Positions 35,576 to 46,183 of a stretch of 64,000 bases of DNA are shown one piece after another. The DNA is taken from NCBI RefSeq assembly GCF_001983995.1, contig NZ_CP019450.1, positions 2,666,001 through 2,730,000 of the forward strand, written 5' to 3'. Under the pieces are notes generated by a model. The model saw only the letters and a list, made by a program, of their open reading frames with translations, searched no databases and was not told where the DNA came from. The position numbers and the translations under genes were made by a program. This DNA is from Halioglobus japonicus. GTDB taxonomy: Bacteria > Pseudomonadota > Gammaproteobacteria > Pseudomonadales > Halieaceae. Numbering within the stretch: position 1 is the stretch's first letter; each line of letters starts with the position of its first letter.

Positions 35576-37615
35576 ATGACGATGGTTGAGCAAAAGCCTG
35601 CCAGCAAGAACATACCGCATCTGCTTGCAATCTACCTAGGCGCCATGTTTTGGTGTGTGTCTGCCCAATTGGCTAGCGCTGCTCCGGCGCTATCTATTAC
35701 CAAAGACGCTTCGTCGAACATTGTTCAAACTGGATCTCAACTAATCTACTTCCTTGAAATAGCGAACACAGGCACCTCTGCTGCTATCGATGTTGTTGTG
35801 CAGGATACTCTTGGCCCAGAAGTTGATTTTGTTGCAGCAACAGGCGGTGGCACCTCTGTGACTGACGCTTTTAACAACACGTTCGTAGAGTGGAGCTTTC
35901 CCTCGATCGGGCCGGGCCAGACTCTTTCGCTGAGTATCATTACTACGGTTGTAGCACCATTGTTGGCGAATTGGGATAATTCGGCCAGTGTCCAAGGCCA
36001 AGGTGTTGGCCCGATCAACTCCAACACTGTCTCTATCATTAATCTTCAAGCCCCTGACCTTGAAATAACTAAAGCCGTTAACAGGAGCAATGCCAATGTT
36101 GGTGACAGGTTGATCTACACCTTGACCTATAACAACGCTGGTCCGACCCCCGCAACGAATGTTACGTTGATCGACAGCCTCCCCGCCGCCCTCGAGCCAT
36201 CATCAATCACTGCAACCGGTGGCGGTACGGTGTCAGGCAGTGAGGTCGTATGGTCGCTGTCAGACCTCGCCCCTGGCCAATCGGGAGCAGTTAGCATTTC
36301 TGCGACGGTTGGCCTTGTTCCGGACGGAACAGAGATACAAAATCAAGCTCAACTGAATAGTCAGGAGAGTGTCCAAGCTAGTCTGAGTAATATTGTTGTA
36401 ACTAGAGTCAGGAGCAATACATCACTTGTCGCGGATGCTTCTTCTCTGCCAAATAACCCGCGGCCTGGTGATATAGTGCAGTTTACTACCGAAATCGTTA
36501 ATCAGACGTCCACAGCGGCTGAGAATGTTGTGATCAGGGCGGACGTACCACAAAACACAAGTTACGTGTCGAACCTCGGTGGGGGTGCATTAAGCGCAAA
36601 TTCCGTGACATGGAATATTGGAACACTGGGCCCTCAACAATCCACCTCTGTGGTGCTTTCGGTAGAGCTTAGCAATAGCCTGAGCAATGGAGACTCGGTC
36701 GAGTTTGAAGCAAGCTTTGATTTTAGCAACGGGCCAGAGGGCGGCTCGGGTCTGATCATATTTGTCTCAGAACAACCGGAATTAAATCTCACAAAAACCG
36801 CTTCGAGAAGTTTGGTTGCCGCGGCTGCCGGACAAGAAATTGTCTACACCTTGGATTACTCCAATACAGGCAGCGAGGAGCCCGGCGCTCAGCTGATAGA
36901 CTACCTACCAACACAAACGCAATTAGTCTCAGCAACTGGTAACTACATCCAGACTGGCAACAGAGTTAGCTGGAACCTCGGTAGCCTGCCGTCCAATGTC
37001 AATGGCTCGGAATCCTTGACTGTTCTAGTACTAAGCCCTGCGAGCGGCAGTATTTTGAAGAACGTGGCAGAACTGGACGCCCAGCTTGGGTTGCCGGTAA
37101 CGGCCTCAGCAAATGTCACCGTGTCAAACCTGCCTCAGCTTAGAGTTGTGAAAACAGCCGATGTCGCTGTTGTTGAGCCAGGCGGTGAGATCACCTATTC
37201 AATCGACTTCGAGAATACTGGCGCGCTTCCGGCAGATGGCGTTGTTGTCGCGGACATCCTTCCCGCTGGCACACGATTTAGTCGCTGTAGTGATAATTGT
37301 GTTCAAGAAATGGGCGCGCAAACCTGGCAGGTAGGCAGGCTCCCCCCGGGACAGGCTGCGTCAGTTACTCTCACCGTTGTGGCTGACCCGGGGGCTGCCA
37401 ACGGTACAATTATAGCCAACAACGCCTCTATTAAGAGCGACAGTTCACCCACTGCATTGTCACCGCTTGTAGAAACTGTTGTCCTCATCGATGGAGAAAA
37501 TCCACGTCCGGCGCGCGTAGACACTCTTGCTACAGTCTTCATGTTGCTATTGGTGGTTTGCACCGGATTCATAGGGGCCCGGACTGCGAAGCACTCTAAC
37601 AGCGGAGTCAGGTAG
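35576..37615 (+). CDS. exported DUF11-repeat surface protein with C-terminal membrane anchor
   Basis: 679 aa. Signal peptide (LLAIYLGAMFWCVSAQLASA, cleavage near AAPA), then about five Ig-like DUF11/CARDB-type repeats of ~115 residues starting near 39, 160, 285, 405 and 522, each with the pattern 'L.itK.......v..G..i.Y.....N.G...a..v...D.lP'. A hydrophobic segment near 655-672 (VFMLLLVVCTGFIGA) followed by basic residues looks like a membrane anchor. Likely a cell-surface or adhesion scaffold; no enzyme motif. GGAAG lies before the ATG; a second ATG two codons on is equally possible. Confidence 0.85.
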   Translation: MTMVEQKPASKNIPHLLAIYLGAMFWCVSAQLASAAPALSITKDASSNIVQTGSQLIYFLEIANTGTSAAIDVVVQDTLGPEVDFVAATGGGTSVTDAFNNTFVEWSFPSIGPGQTLSLSIITTVVAPLLANWDNSASVQGQGVGPINSNTVSIINLQAPDLEITKAVNRSNANVGDRLIYTLTYNNAGPTPATNVTLIDSLPAALEPSSITATGGGTVSGSEVVWSLSDLAPGQSGAVSISATVGLVPDGTEIQNQAQLNSQESVQASLSNIVVTRVRSNTSLVADASSLPNNPRPGDIVQFTTEIVNQTSTAAENVVIRADVPQNTSYVSNLGGGALSANSVTWNIGTLGPQQSTSVVLSVELSNSLSNGDSVEFEASFDFSNGPEGGSGLIIFVSEQPELNLTKTASRSLVAAAAGQEIVYTLDYSNTGSEEPGAQLIDYLPTQTQLVSATGNYIQTGNRVSWNLGSLPSNVNGSESLTVLVLSPASGSILKNVAELDAQLGLPVTASANVTVSNLPQLRVVKTADVAVVEPGGEITYSIDFENTGALPADGVVVADILPAGTRFSRCSDNCVQEMGAQTWQVGRLPPGQAASVTLTVVADPGAANGTIIANNASIKSDSSPTALSPLVETVVLIDGENPRPARVDTLATVFMLLLVVCTGFIGARTAKHSNSGVR

Positions 37616-37915
37616 CTCTATTGATAGTTGTCAGCTCGCCCAATATCTCTACTGTTACAAGCAATGCCGGACTCCGCCAACAACGACATAGTTCAGACTT
37701 CAGACGCATGTAAAGGCGCTGTTAAGCGGCGCTTCTCGACTTAATTCATAACCCGTGGGCTAAGGGATCGCACAGGCGAGCTTTTCGCCAATGCGAGCTA
37801 GTTTTTGTGGGCTTGAAAGCAACCCCTCAACCTTTAAACCCTAACAATGTAACCAGCTGATCGTGAAACACCTATGCACGACGGTGGAATTGGTTGTCAT
37901 CGCCTAGCCCCTTGC
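37616..37915. other. intergenic between convergent genes, nothing recognised
   Basis: About 300 bp. No ORF of note and no clear terminator was seen. Confidence 0.4.
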
Positions 37916-40230
37916 CTATCTCTTAAACGTCGCCATCTTGCCTGAGCTCATACGCTGCCGCGCCTGCATGTGACGATCCATGTGCGCATGGTTGAAAGTT
38001 GCAGCCTGGTGCCCGCCCCCCTGGCTCTGTGGAAATGCCTTAGGTTGTGGTTTAGGCGCAGGTCTTGCAGTCGGCTTCACAGGCGGCATGGTATGGTGCC
38101 CGTTGCCAGGTTTTACCGCCGGTCGGACGTGATGCCCCGTCTCTGGGTGTACCGCCGGCCTTGTGTGGTGATTGCCATTCGGAAGTGCGGCTGGGCGTGA
38201 CTGCGGATTCACCAGCTTGTCAGGCAAGGGAGCCCTTCCATTGTCAGGCTTGATGGGCTTATTGCCGTCGACAGGTCTCCATTTATTATTATCGCGCAAA
38301 TGCCACTGATTCCCATCATGACGCGCAACGCGGCCATTGGGATCAGCATAGAGATTGTTCTTCTTGTTCACCGACTGCCGTGTCTGCTTTAGGTCCTTAT
38401 GTATTGAGGCCTGATCAACGATCCTGCGCTTATTCGCGTCATTACGGTATAGATTGGTCTTCTGATACGGCTTCGTCTTTTCGGCTTGTGCCAGAGTATG
38501 TCGACCAATACTAGTTGTCCGCCCTATATGGATATCACCTGTATTGATAGTGATGTCGTTGTGTCTGTAGCCGCCACCATAGAAACCGCCGCAACAACGG
38601 CCGGGGTGATACCCCCGCCCCCAGCCGCCATGCCACATAACGCCCGCGCGGTAAAAAGGCGCGCCCCAACTCACGCCATAGTTCCAGCCAAGCCAGGGGT
38701 TGTAGCCAACGTGGAAGCCCCAGGTAGGGGTACGCGGATAATAGACACGCCCGATATACGGCGGGTAATACCAGCCGGTGCCATACACCGGTACGCCGTA
38801 ATAATTAAAGGACCATAGATACCCCGGGGTATATCCGACGTATACCACCGAAGGTGTCGACTGGTAGATATGTACATGTGTTGTGTTATACACCGGTGCA
38901 GATGGCGGAATAGAGGCAATATCCTCGTCAGGCACACTGTCGGCCACCTGCCACGGCCCCCGCGCATCCTTCGCAAAAAACCAAACTCCATTATCGACGG
39001 CATAGTAAGTGTCGTTAATACGCAGCACCTGCGCGTCTGTATTCAGTGCATAGGCTACTGACGTGCCTTTAATCGCCTTGAAGTCTGGTCTGCCATCGTA
39101 GTTAACAGTCAGAAACGCTTCACTTCGATCAATTGCTGCGGTCTGTGGAATTTGTGCATCTGCGACCGCCTCTTCGGCCTCCGGCGTACCGGCAACTGAG
39201 CTGCGCACACCACCAATATCCGACGCCGGCGGGATACGGGCGAAACTATCGGGCAGCTTATCGCCCCGGACGAATACCCAGGGGCCTTTTTCACTCGTTG
39301 CCCGGTACCAGCGGCCGGACAGCTGTACGTATACATTGCCAGTATTCAGGTCACGTATCCACGGCGTTTCCGTATTCTGCACGTAGAGCAACTGTCCGCC
39401 ATCTAGACTGGTCCAACTCGGCGGCCCCGTGCTGACAATAAGTTCGGTCGGTTCGATGGCTGTGACGATGGTAGGCGCGTCCGCCACGCTATTGGTCTCT
39501 TCCTGATCTGCATCCTCAATCATCTGAACAAGGTCGCGCGGCGGATTGTCAGTAACCGTCCATGGACCAAGCGGGTCAATGGACTTATACCAGGCCGAGC
39601 CATTAGTCAGGTAGAGGCGCTGGTTTTGGGTATCCTTAACGACCACCATTGCGGTATTCAAAGCGCGCTCATATCGCGTCTTTTCAACCGCTGAAAATCG
39701 TGGTTGGCCATCGAACAGCAGCAGAACGGCAAGTTCTTCGCGGAAGATGACCCGGGGGGCGTATTATCGATCTCATTGAGGCTATCGTGCGCCTTCTGGT
39801 TGGCCGCTAGGCTGGCCGTCAGATCTGACAGCTTCATATGCATGGCGGTATCAGAAAACGCTCGTTCAATTGCCTGCGATAAACTTTGCTCCTGAAGGTC
39901 CTGGGCGTCTGGCCAGGATGCGCGATCTATATGAATATCGGTGAATGTAGCCTGGTCGAGCGCTCTGTCAGTCGTTACTCGAGCTGTAAACCAGGCCACG
40001 CCAAACACAGGCTCGTCAGCGTCGTGAAATTGGATAGATAGAGCTGACCGAGCGATAATAGCATCACGCTCTATCGCCTCTGGCTGCGGCTGATAGATAG
40101 TTATCTCACCATCGCGATAATCTACTTCCTGTGGCCACTCGTACGCATGTCCCGCGGCGCACCACAGGAAAAACGATAGCGCGCGGATATAGTTCTTGAG
40201 CAAATGGGCAGTTTGGAACAACGGCTTCAT
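37916..40230 (-). pseudogene. exported Gly/Tyr-rich protein of unknown function, split by one frameshift
   Basis: One gene seen as two ORFs. The N-terminal part (ATG at 40230, AAGGA site, signal peptide ending near GHAYEWP) has EWPQEVDY...ITIYQPQPE and FGVAWFTARVTTDRA; the C-terminal part (to 37916) has repeated WYR/GPW units (NGSAWYKS..., SGRWYRATSEKGPW, GVWFFAKDARGPW), then a Gly/Tyr-rich stretch and a His/Pro/Lys-rich basic tail. Adding one base in the G-run at 39754-39759 restores VIFREELAVLLLFDGQPRFSAVE across the join, which is how this ~760-aa family normally reads. Some databases call it carbohydrate-binding family V/XII; I would not assign a function. Probably intact in the organism. 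Confidence 0.7.
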
Positions 40231-40544
40231 CAATATCCTTACCTCGAAAGCTCTTGGCACGCCTCGAAACTATAGTGCAATCTCTTCTAAAAGCGAGTGA
40301 CACCTGGATGATTAAAGCGCATCCAAAAATTGCACTCGGAGGCTACTCTGAGTTCCTCGGTTTCTGATCCTGGTAGTCAACTCATGAATTCCACGAGGGA
40401 CGATTTAATCTCTCACCTAGAAAATCCCAGCAAGACTTCTCGCATTCAAAATGCTCGACCAAAGACAACCCAGACGACCTCTAAGCGCCTTCGTAGCGGG
40501 ACTATGCTATTAGACGCATGCACGGGCACACTGGCAACGGTGTT
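40231..40544. other. intergenic, 314 bp
   Basis: Upstream of the Gly/Tyr-rich gene. A TTG-initiated plus-strand frame (40330-40563, internal ATG at 40384) exists but overlaps the amidohydrolase 3' end and has no ribosome-binding site, so it is not called. Confidence 0.4.
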
Positions 40545-42287
40545 CTATCTTCTTGAGTTATAGTGAAGCGCCCCCCTGTGCACGACAGCCTTCACTTCGA
40601 CGTCCTTCAAACGCATCGGATCAACATTCAGTGGGTTTTCAGCCAAAATGGTGAAATTAGCCACCTTACCGGTCTCGAGAGACCCGATCTCAGCTTCCAG
40701 ATTAAGGGCTCGCGCGGCGTCGATGGTGATCGCGCGCAGTGCATCATATACCGAAATCCGTTGATCCTGAGACATCTTGGTACCCTGCGATGTCGTACGG
40801 TTGACTGCGGTCCAGGCAAGTGTCAAGGGTTCTACGGGCGCCATGGAAAAGTCCGAATGAAAAGACAATGGAATTTCTCGTTCTACCAGTAGTTTAAGTG
40901 CCACGAGATTCTCTGCGCGCTTATTTCCCAAACCGTGTTCGGCATATTTGTCAGCCAAAGCCCACAAATAGTAGGGGTTCACTGATGCCTCCATACCAAT
41001 AGCGGCCATCTGATCCGCCATTGCTGCCGTAAAGTAGCCCATATGGTGTAGAGTAAAACGGTGGTCTGCACGAGGGTTGTCTTTCTGTAGGCGCGAGACA
41101 TTGTGAATAACCATCTGCTGGCCCAGGTCACCATTTGCATGCACATGAATCTTGTAGCCGTTGTCCCAATACATTTTCACCTGCTCGGCGAACAGCGGAA
41201 GCGGGGTCATCCACTCACCCTCGTGGCCGTCGGTATAGCCATCTACCATCTGCATTAACTGAGAATATATAGCCCCATCGGCAAATAGCTTTACCTGCTT
41301 AGGAAGGAATTGGATGTTTTTCGTGCGAAAGTCGTCACTGATCGCGAGGCCTTCGATGAACGCCATTGCTTCCTTGTTGCCGCCCTTCATGGCATACAAC
41401 TGCGTTCCGCTCGGGATTAGATACACATCATAAGGTGGTTCATTCTCCATCTCTGATTTCAGCAGGGCAAACTCAAGTTCAAAGTTTGAGCTCGGAAAAC
41501 CCGGCTCTGCGATCGTCGTAATGCCATTCTTTTGCAGTATCTGAGACATTACCGCAAGTCCCTGAAGATACTTTTCTGGCTGCAACATAGCTGGAGCCAT
41601 AGTTGGCACCAACGCAAGCCAACCGCCTTCATAGAAATGACCTTTCTCCCAGTTGACCTGCGGATTCGCAGCAAAGTCCTCCTCTATGATCCCAAGTTGT
41701 CCTATCGCAGCGTCGTTCAGGTAGATTTCGTGAAACGATCGATGGATAACTCCGACGGGCTGATCTCCTGCAATTTGATTAAGAACTTCTCTGGATAACG
41801 AGCCATGCCATAACTGGTGAAAACCCCATATGAAGTACATTTCATCAGGCTGGGCATTCTCCGCAATAGACTCTGTAATTCGGTTGCGAAAGCCCTCTTG
41901 GCCTGTCACCCCTCTTTTGACGCCGGATGGGAGCTTCCAGTCGTAGGGGGCGATAATCTCATTCTGGAGCATCACGGCGGCTAGAGATGGATGCAAATGG
42001 GGCTCAATGAAACCGGGCATTAGTGTTGCGCCCGCGAGGTCAACGTAAGCCGCATCGCTGCCAGCGTGTTTTTTCGCCTCATCTAGCTCACCGATAAAAA
42101 CGATGCTCCCATTTTTCTCAACGACTGCCGCGGCAACGACAGGCTTCTCCCCCGCCATAGTTAGCACATCGCCATTGTGATAGACCGAAGCCGCAGCAAG
42201 GTCTTGCTCCTTTACATTCAACGTCACAGCCATGTCTTGCTGACAGCCTGCTAACAGAAGTAGTAATAATATTATCGCAAATCTCAA
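40545..42287 (-). CDS. amidohydrolase family lipoprotein (YtcJ-like)
   Basis: 580 aa starting at TTG 42285-42287, chosen because GGGAGG lies 5 nt upstream and a lipoprotein signal follows at once (IILLLLLLAGC, lipobox LAGC); the frame is open 31 codons further upstream without support. The catalytic domain has LMPGFIEPHLHP (first metal His pair), KIHVHANGD, and LSFHSDFSMAP, and ends with the usual GSLETGKVANFTIL beta domain of amidohydrolases. Would hydrolyse an amide or ester in the periplasm; substrate unknown. Confidence 0.88.
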   Translation of the reverse strand: MRFAIILLLLLLAGCQQDMAVTLNVKEQDLAAASVYHNGDVLTMAGEKPVVAAAVVEKNGSIVFIGELDEAKKHAGSDAAYVDLAGATLMPGFIEPHLHPSLAAVMLQNEIIAPYDWKLPSGVKRGVTGQEGFRNRITESIAENAQPDEMYFIWGFHQLWHGSLSREVLNQIAGDQPVGVIHRSFHEIYLNDAAIGQLGIIEEDFAANPQVNWEKGHFYEGGWLALVPTMAPAMLQPEKYLQGLAVMSQILQKNGITTIAEPGFPSSNFELEFALLKSEMENEPPYDVYLIPSGTQLYAMKGGNKEAMAFIEGLAISDDFRTKNIQFLPKQVKLFADGAIYSQLMQMVDGYTDGHEGEWMTPLPLFAEQVKMYWDNGYKIHVHANGDLGQQMVIHNVSRLQKDNPRADHRFTLHHMGYFTAAMADQMAAIGMEASVNPYYLWALADKYAEHGLGNKRAENLVALKLLVEREIPLSFHSDFSMAPVEPLTLAWTAVNRTTSQGTKMSQDQRISVYDALRAITIDAARALNLEAEIGSLETGKVANFTILAENPLNVDPMRLKDVEVKAVVHRGALHYNSRR

Positions 42288-42593
42288 TGCGGCCTCCCTT
42301 CTGGTGATTTGGACGAACTGGAAAAATACTGCAAGCCGGCAAGTGTGCACGAAGCAATTAAACTTTTCGCAAAGGTGCACATTGGGCCTAGGCCTGCACT
42401 TAAAATTGAGTGATTGCAGTCATGACTATGCTTGGAGTGTGGCAATACCTGCACGTCACAGTTCGAAGCCTACAGGCTTTACCACCCCTCGCTGTGACAC
42501 CTCCCCAGGGTTGAACCCTGGGAGAGCGTCTGAAAGGGTAATGACTGCGGGACCTGCATCAGGCATTCACTAACGCAAAACGCCTGTACCGCA
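42288..42593. other. intergenic with inverted repeats
   Basis: About 306 bp between the amidohydrolase start and the sulfatase stop. It contains the structured block at 42455-42522 and a weaker CAGGC/GCCTG hairpin near 42560-42590 that could terminate the sulfatase transcript. Confidence 0.45.
42455..42522. repeat. nested and tandem inverted repeats, possible structured RNA or binding site
   Basis: Outer stem GTCACAG (42455-42461)/CTGTGAC (42492-42498) encloses hairpin AAGCCT/AGGCTT (42466-42479). It is followed by a near-perfect palindrome CCCAGGGTT-G-AACCCTGGG (42504-42522). All arms are exact. It lies between two same-strand genes. Confidence 0.5.
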
Positions 42594-44171
42594 TTACTGC
42601 CGGGGCTTATTGACAAACTGTTCGACAACATTTGACATATCAAAGGTTTTGCCACCCTGTACGGGTGGATATTCTGCCAAGGTCTGCAAATGCTGTTCCA
42701 TCAGTTCGCCCATTGGCTGCAGCAACCAAGAGACTTTCTGCAGCAGATGACCGTATGAATCCGAGTTGCTATAACTCTCATAAGGGTCCATGCGGATATT
42801 GAAGACAAGCGGAACGGTTCTAGGAATCACGTTAGCGTAGTAGTCTTCTTTAGTCGAAAAATGAAACTTCCATGGCCCCATCCGAACCGCCGTGAGCTTA
42901 CTCTCGTAGTAATGGAAGATGTGGTTGCGATTTGATACGTCTGTCTCACCTAACCAATATCTCAGATTGTTCACGCCATCGATGTACTGCTTCTTCTCTT
43001 TCATCATTTTCTCAGCGACGTCCGGAACGCCGGCTGCGGCAGAGAGTGTGGTGAAAAGATCTTGATGACCCTGAATGCCCGTCAGCTTACTGCCAGCAGC
43101 GATTTTGTCGGGCCATCGCACCATCAAAGGAACCCGTACGCCGCCTTCATAGGTTGTCATCTTCTCACCGCGGAAGGGTGTGGTGGCACCATGGGGCCAT
43201 GACGAGTGCTCTGGACCGTTATCTGTGGAATAGAGGACAATGGTATTCTCACTCAAACCTTGATCATCCAGCCAGTCGAGGACGATACCCATATCATGAT
43301 CATGCTGAAGCATGCCGGCGCCGTGGTAATCTGCCTCGCTGGTAATCGTTTCAACTCTCTCCAGCCACTCGTTACCAATCCGGGTGTAGAGATGCATACG
43401 ACTGGTGTTCAGCCAGACAAAGAAGGGTTCATCAGCCGCTTTCGCATCTGCCATAAAACGTAATGCCTTGGGTATGACCTCTTCAGCATCGAAATTCTTC
43501 ATGCGCTCCTGCGTGAGCGGACCGGTATCTTCAATCGTCTGTTTTCCGATCCGGCCAAAACGAGGCTCGACGGTTCGGTCCGTTTTCGTAGTCGCATAGG
43601 AGTGGATCACACCCCGCGTGCCGAACTTTGCCTCATAGGTTTCCAGATCGCCGGAATAAGCTTTCGCAAAATTCTGGTAATCGCGCTGCTCAGACTCTTC
43701 CTGTGTATTCAAGTGATAAAGGTTACCGAAGAACTCGTCGAATCCATGAACCGTCGGCAGGTGCTCGTTACGATCGCCTAGATGGTTTTTACCAAAATGT
43801 CCGGTGCGGTAGCCCTGCGCTTTCATCACCTCCGCCAAAGAAGGAGACTCCTTCTGTAAACCCAGTGCATCACCTGGCTGGCCTACCGTTGTCATGCCTG
43901 ACCTAATTGGATACTGGCCGGTGATAAAAGCAGCTCGACCGGCCGTGCATGAAGGCTGTGCATAGTGGTCCGTAAACAAAACCCCTTCGGTCGCGATTCT
44001 GTCTAGGTTAGGGGTGCTATACCCCATCACGCCATGATTATAGGCGCTGACGTTAGACCAACCGATATCGTCACCCCATATAACGAGAATATTTGGTGGG
44101 GCTGCGTAAGCCACAGTTGGGAGTACCAACAACGCCATTACCCAACTAACCTTGAGACATTTTTTGAACAT
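42594..44171 (-). CDS. secreted type I (FGly) arylsulfatase, CxAxR variant
   Basis: 525 aa from the ATG at 44169-44171, which is followed by a signal peptide ([13 protein letters not shown], cleavage before APPN). The sulfatase signature is [14 protein letters not shown]75 to be formylglycine, with alanine in place of the usual proline (CxAxR type). Metal ligands start at WGDDIG (34-35), and STDNGPE supplies the second set. Periplasmic sulfate-ester hydrolase; only distantly like the one at 29.6 kb, so they probably differ in substrate. Longer in-frame start at 44276 lacks a signal and is rejected. Confidence 0.9.
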   Translation of the reverse strand: MFKKCLKVSWVMALLVLPTVAYAAPPNILVIWGDDIGWSNVSAYNHGVMGYSTPNLDRIATEGVLFTDHYAQPSCTAGRAAFITGQYPIRSGMTTVGQPGDALGLQKESPSLAEVMKAQGYRTGHFGKNHLGDRNEHLPTVHGFDEFFGNLYHLNTQEESEQRDYQNFAKAYSGDLETYEAKFGTRGVIHSYATTKTDRTVEPRFGRIGKQTIEDTGPLTQERMKNFDAEEVIPKALRFMADAKAADEPFFVWLNTSRMHLYTRIGNEWLERVETITSEADYHGAGMLQHDHDMGIVLDWLDDQGLSENTIVLYSTDNGPEHSSWPHGATTPFRGEKMTTYEGGVRVPLMVRWPDKIAAGSKLTGIQGHQDLFTTLSAAAGVPDVAEKMMKEKKQYIDGVNNLRYWLGETDVSNRNHIFHYYESKLTAVRMGPWKFHFSTKEDYYANVIPRTVPLVFNIRMDPYESYSNSDSYGHLLQKVSWLLQPMGELMEQHLQTLAEYPPVQGGKTFDMSNVVEQFVNKPRQ

Positions 44172-44251
44172 TTGTACGTACCTGTAATCATTATTAACCC
44201 ATGTAGAGATAGCACCAACTTCTCTCCAAATCCAGAAAAATAAATGCTCGG

Positions 44252-44632
44252 TCACAATAAATAGGCCAACGACCAAAGCTTGACGGGTTTGCCGGAAGAA
44301 AACGGGCGCTTAGCCACTTCGCAGGTGTTTCTCTTTGCTGCCGGGCCCGGAGCAGGCCCGCAACAACTATGAAGACGCAATGGGCATTGCGCACATTTTC
44401 CATTCCCATAGCCATGGAGCAGCACAATCAACGGCATCGCCCGAGCATAGGCAGGCTCAGGAATAAACACATGGGCATCACGCGTTTGGGTACGAATGAT
44501 ATGGCGGGGAGCAGCAGAATCCTGAGTAGTGGCTTCGCTGCCCTGAGCCCGCTCAGCAAAGACGCTGAGCGAGAGCAGTGTAAAGCAGATGATGGGGGCA
44601 CTGGTTGGAATGGAACGGCCCCTGAGATGCAA
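44252..44632 (-). pseudogene. 5' fragment of an exported alpha/beta hydrolase
   Basis: TTG-initiated ORF of 126 aa. A signal peptide (ICFTLLSLSVFAERAQGSEA) leads to HVFIPEPAYARAMPLIVLLHGYG, the 'P.iv.LHG' oxyanion-hole strand of esterase/depolymerase-type alpha/beta hydrolases. After residue ~77 the similarity stops and no nucleophile GxSxG or later motif exists in any frame. A truncated gene; the break near 44390-44400 could be a boundary of inserted DNA. Confidence 0.5.
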
Positions 44633-44637
44633 CAGCG

Positions 44638-45213
44638 TTAGGCGGTGGCCCGGTCTATCTCCTTATCGATAGCCTTCGCCGCCCCGCGCGCCATGGCGCC
44701 AAAGGCAATCATTGTGAATCCCGATACCAGCAGGCGGATGCCTACCATAAGCCCGACCAGCCACACCGCGGAACTGGGGAACTGGTTATAAACCATGATG
44801 CCCAGTATTAGTCCGATAATGCCGTTGAAAATCAACCAGCCGGAACCTGGCTCCGGCCGCCAGCGAATACCCTGGATAATGGCGAATACACCGTCCACCA
44901 TAAACCAGACGGCGAGGAAGAGCGTGATAGTGGCCAGCCCTGCGCCCGGCTGGGTCATGAGCGCAATGGCGCAGATGCCTGCCAACAGACCAAAAGCAAA
45001 TCGCAGCACCCCGCTGCCGAATGAATGCGATTGGAACGCAAATACCAGCTGTGCAATCGCCGTCACCAGCAACACCAGGCCAAGGCCGATGGTGATGGCT
45101 ACCCCGGTGGCGAACGGCATGGCGATCGCCAGAATACCCATTAATAATACGGCGATACCCAACCAGGTGGCCGTCCGTGTGCCTGCTTTCGTAACGTCTG
45201 TCACTGTGCCCAT
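44638..45213 (-). CDS. HdeD-like (DUF308) inner-membrane protein
   Basis: 191 aa from the ATG at 45211-45213 with GGGAGG 8 nt upstream. Six hydrophobic segments arranged as DUF308 pairs, for example WLGIAVLLMGILAIAMPF and ATITLFLAVWFMVDGVFAII, with IRWRPEPGSGWLIFNGI between the fourth and fifth, typical of HdeD. In E. coli HdeD aids acid resistance at high cell density; the role here is not known. Confidence 0.88.
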   Translation of the reverse strand: MGTVTDVTKAGTRTATWLGIAVLLMGILAIAMPFATGVAITIGLGLVLLVTAIAQLVFAFQSHSFGSGVLRFAFGLLAGICAIALMTQPGAGLATITLFLAVWFMVDGVFAIIQGIRWRPEPGSGWLIFNGIIGLILGIMVYNQFPSSAVWLVGLMVGIRLLVSGFTMIAFGAMARGAAKAIDKEIDRATA

Positions 45214-45234
45214 GAGAAATTCCTCCCTGAGCAA

Positions 45235-46131
45235 CTAATAGACGACATCCAGAGCACTGTCAAAAACCTCGAAGCTGAAGCGATGACCCGTAATCGGTTC
45301 TCCGTCGAGATTAATATGGAGGAGTTGCTCTGATTCGAGCGTGAAAGCTTTTGCCTGGCGATACATCACCAGCGTATTGTCCGGGTTCAGCGGCGTCTGG
45401 ATTTCTGCCAGCGCCCTGGTAGGGTCGGTTAGCGCGCCCTCTGTGAGTAGCATCAGATCCAATAGTCCGTCCGCCGGGTCCGCTGCCGGCGCTACCTCGA
45501 AGCCACCGCCGGCGAGCCGACTGTTGCCGACCGCCATTAACAGCATACTGTAGGGAATGGCAGGTTGGTCCGGGAGCAGCAAGGCGCCGGCGTAAGGTTT
45601 CATATCCCACAACTTCACCAGACCGTTGAGGGTATAAGCCAGGCCGCCGAGGTGGCGCTTAATATCTTGTGGAGTGGTTGCGGTTACCTCTGCGCCGAAT
45701 CCGCCACTGGCAACATTGATAAAGTGACGACCGTTAACAGCCCCTATATCCAGTGGCCGGGGCTTCCCTGTGGCGGCCAGATACAAGCAGGCCTCAAGAT
45801 CGTCACAGGGTAATGCCAGACCATGAGCAAAATCATTGGCAGTGCCCAACGGCAGAATGCCCATACTGACGCTCTGGCCAGTCTTGCGATAATTGACCAC
45901 TGCATCTGCGACTGCATTGAGAGTGCCGTCCCCTCCCCCGGCAATAATGCGGCTATAGCCTTCCCGCAAAAGCGCTTTCACCTGCTTGCGCTTATCGCGT
46001 TTGTTCCAGGGAATCCGCACCAGCAGGTCTACCCCGCGCCGGCGCACTGCTTTAACAGCGGCCTTTACCTCCGGGCGATTGGCGGATTTGCGATGTAGCA
46101 GCAGTACCGGTTGTTGCTTGCGTTTTCTCAT
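45235..46131 (-). CDS. diacylglycerol-kinase-fold lipid kinase (YegS-type)
   Basis: 298 aa from the ATG at 46129-46131, equal to the YegS length; the open frame upstream is Trp/Arg-rich shadow of the next gene. The nucleotide loop IIAGGGDGTLNAV (G65-T70) and LGILPLGTANDFAHGL are the DAGK catalytic motifs; FINVASGGFGAE and a beta-sandwich C-terminal half complete the fold. It would phosphorylate a membrane lipid such as diacylglycerol, phosphatidylglycerol or a sphingoid base. 21 bp before the HdeD-like gene, probably one transcript. Confidence 0.88.
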   Translation of the reverse strand: MRKRKQQPVLLLHRKSANRPEVKAAVKAVRRRGVDLLVRIPWNKRDKRKQVKALLREGYSRIIAGGGDGTLNAVADAVVNYRKTGQSVSMGILPLGTANDFAHGLALPCDDLEACLYLAATGKPRPLDIGAVNGRHFINVASGGFGAEVTATTPQDIKRHLGGLAYTLNGLVKLWDMKPYAGALLLPDQPAIPYSMLLMAVGNSRLAGGGFEVAPAADPADGLLDLMLLTEGALTDPTRALAEIQTPLNPDNTLVMYRQAKAFTLESEQLLHINLDGEPITGHRFSFEVFDSALDVVY

Positions 46132-46183
46132 CGCAGGACGAGACCTCTCTTTGCGTAACCGAGGAACATTGTCGTAGTGCGTG

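Noticed and set aside
40330..40563. Plus-strand 77-codon ORF upstream of the Gly/Tyr-rich gene
   Set aside because: TTG start without ribosome-binding site, overlaps the amidohydrolase end, composition not protein-like.
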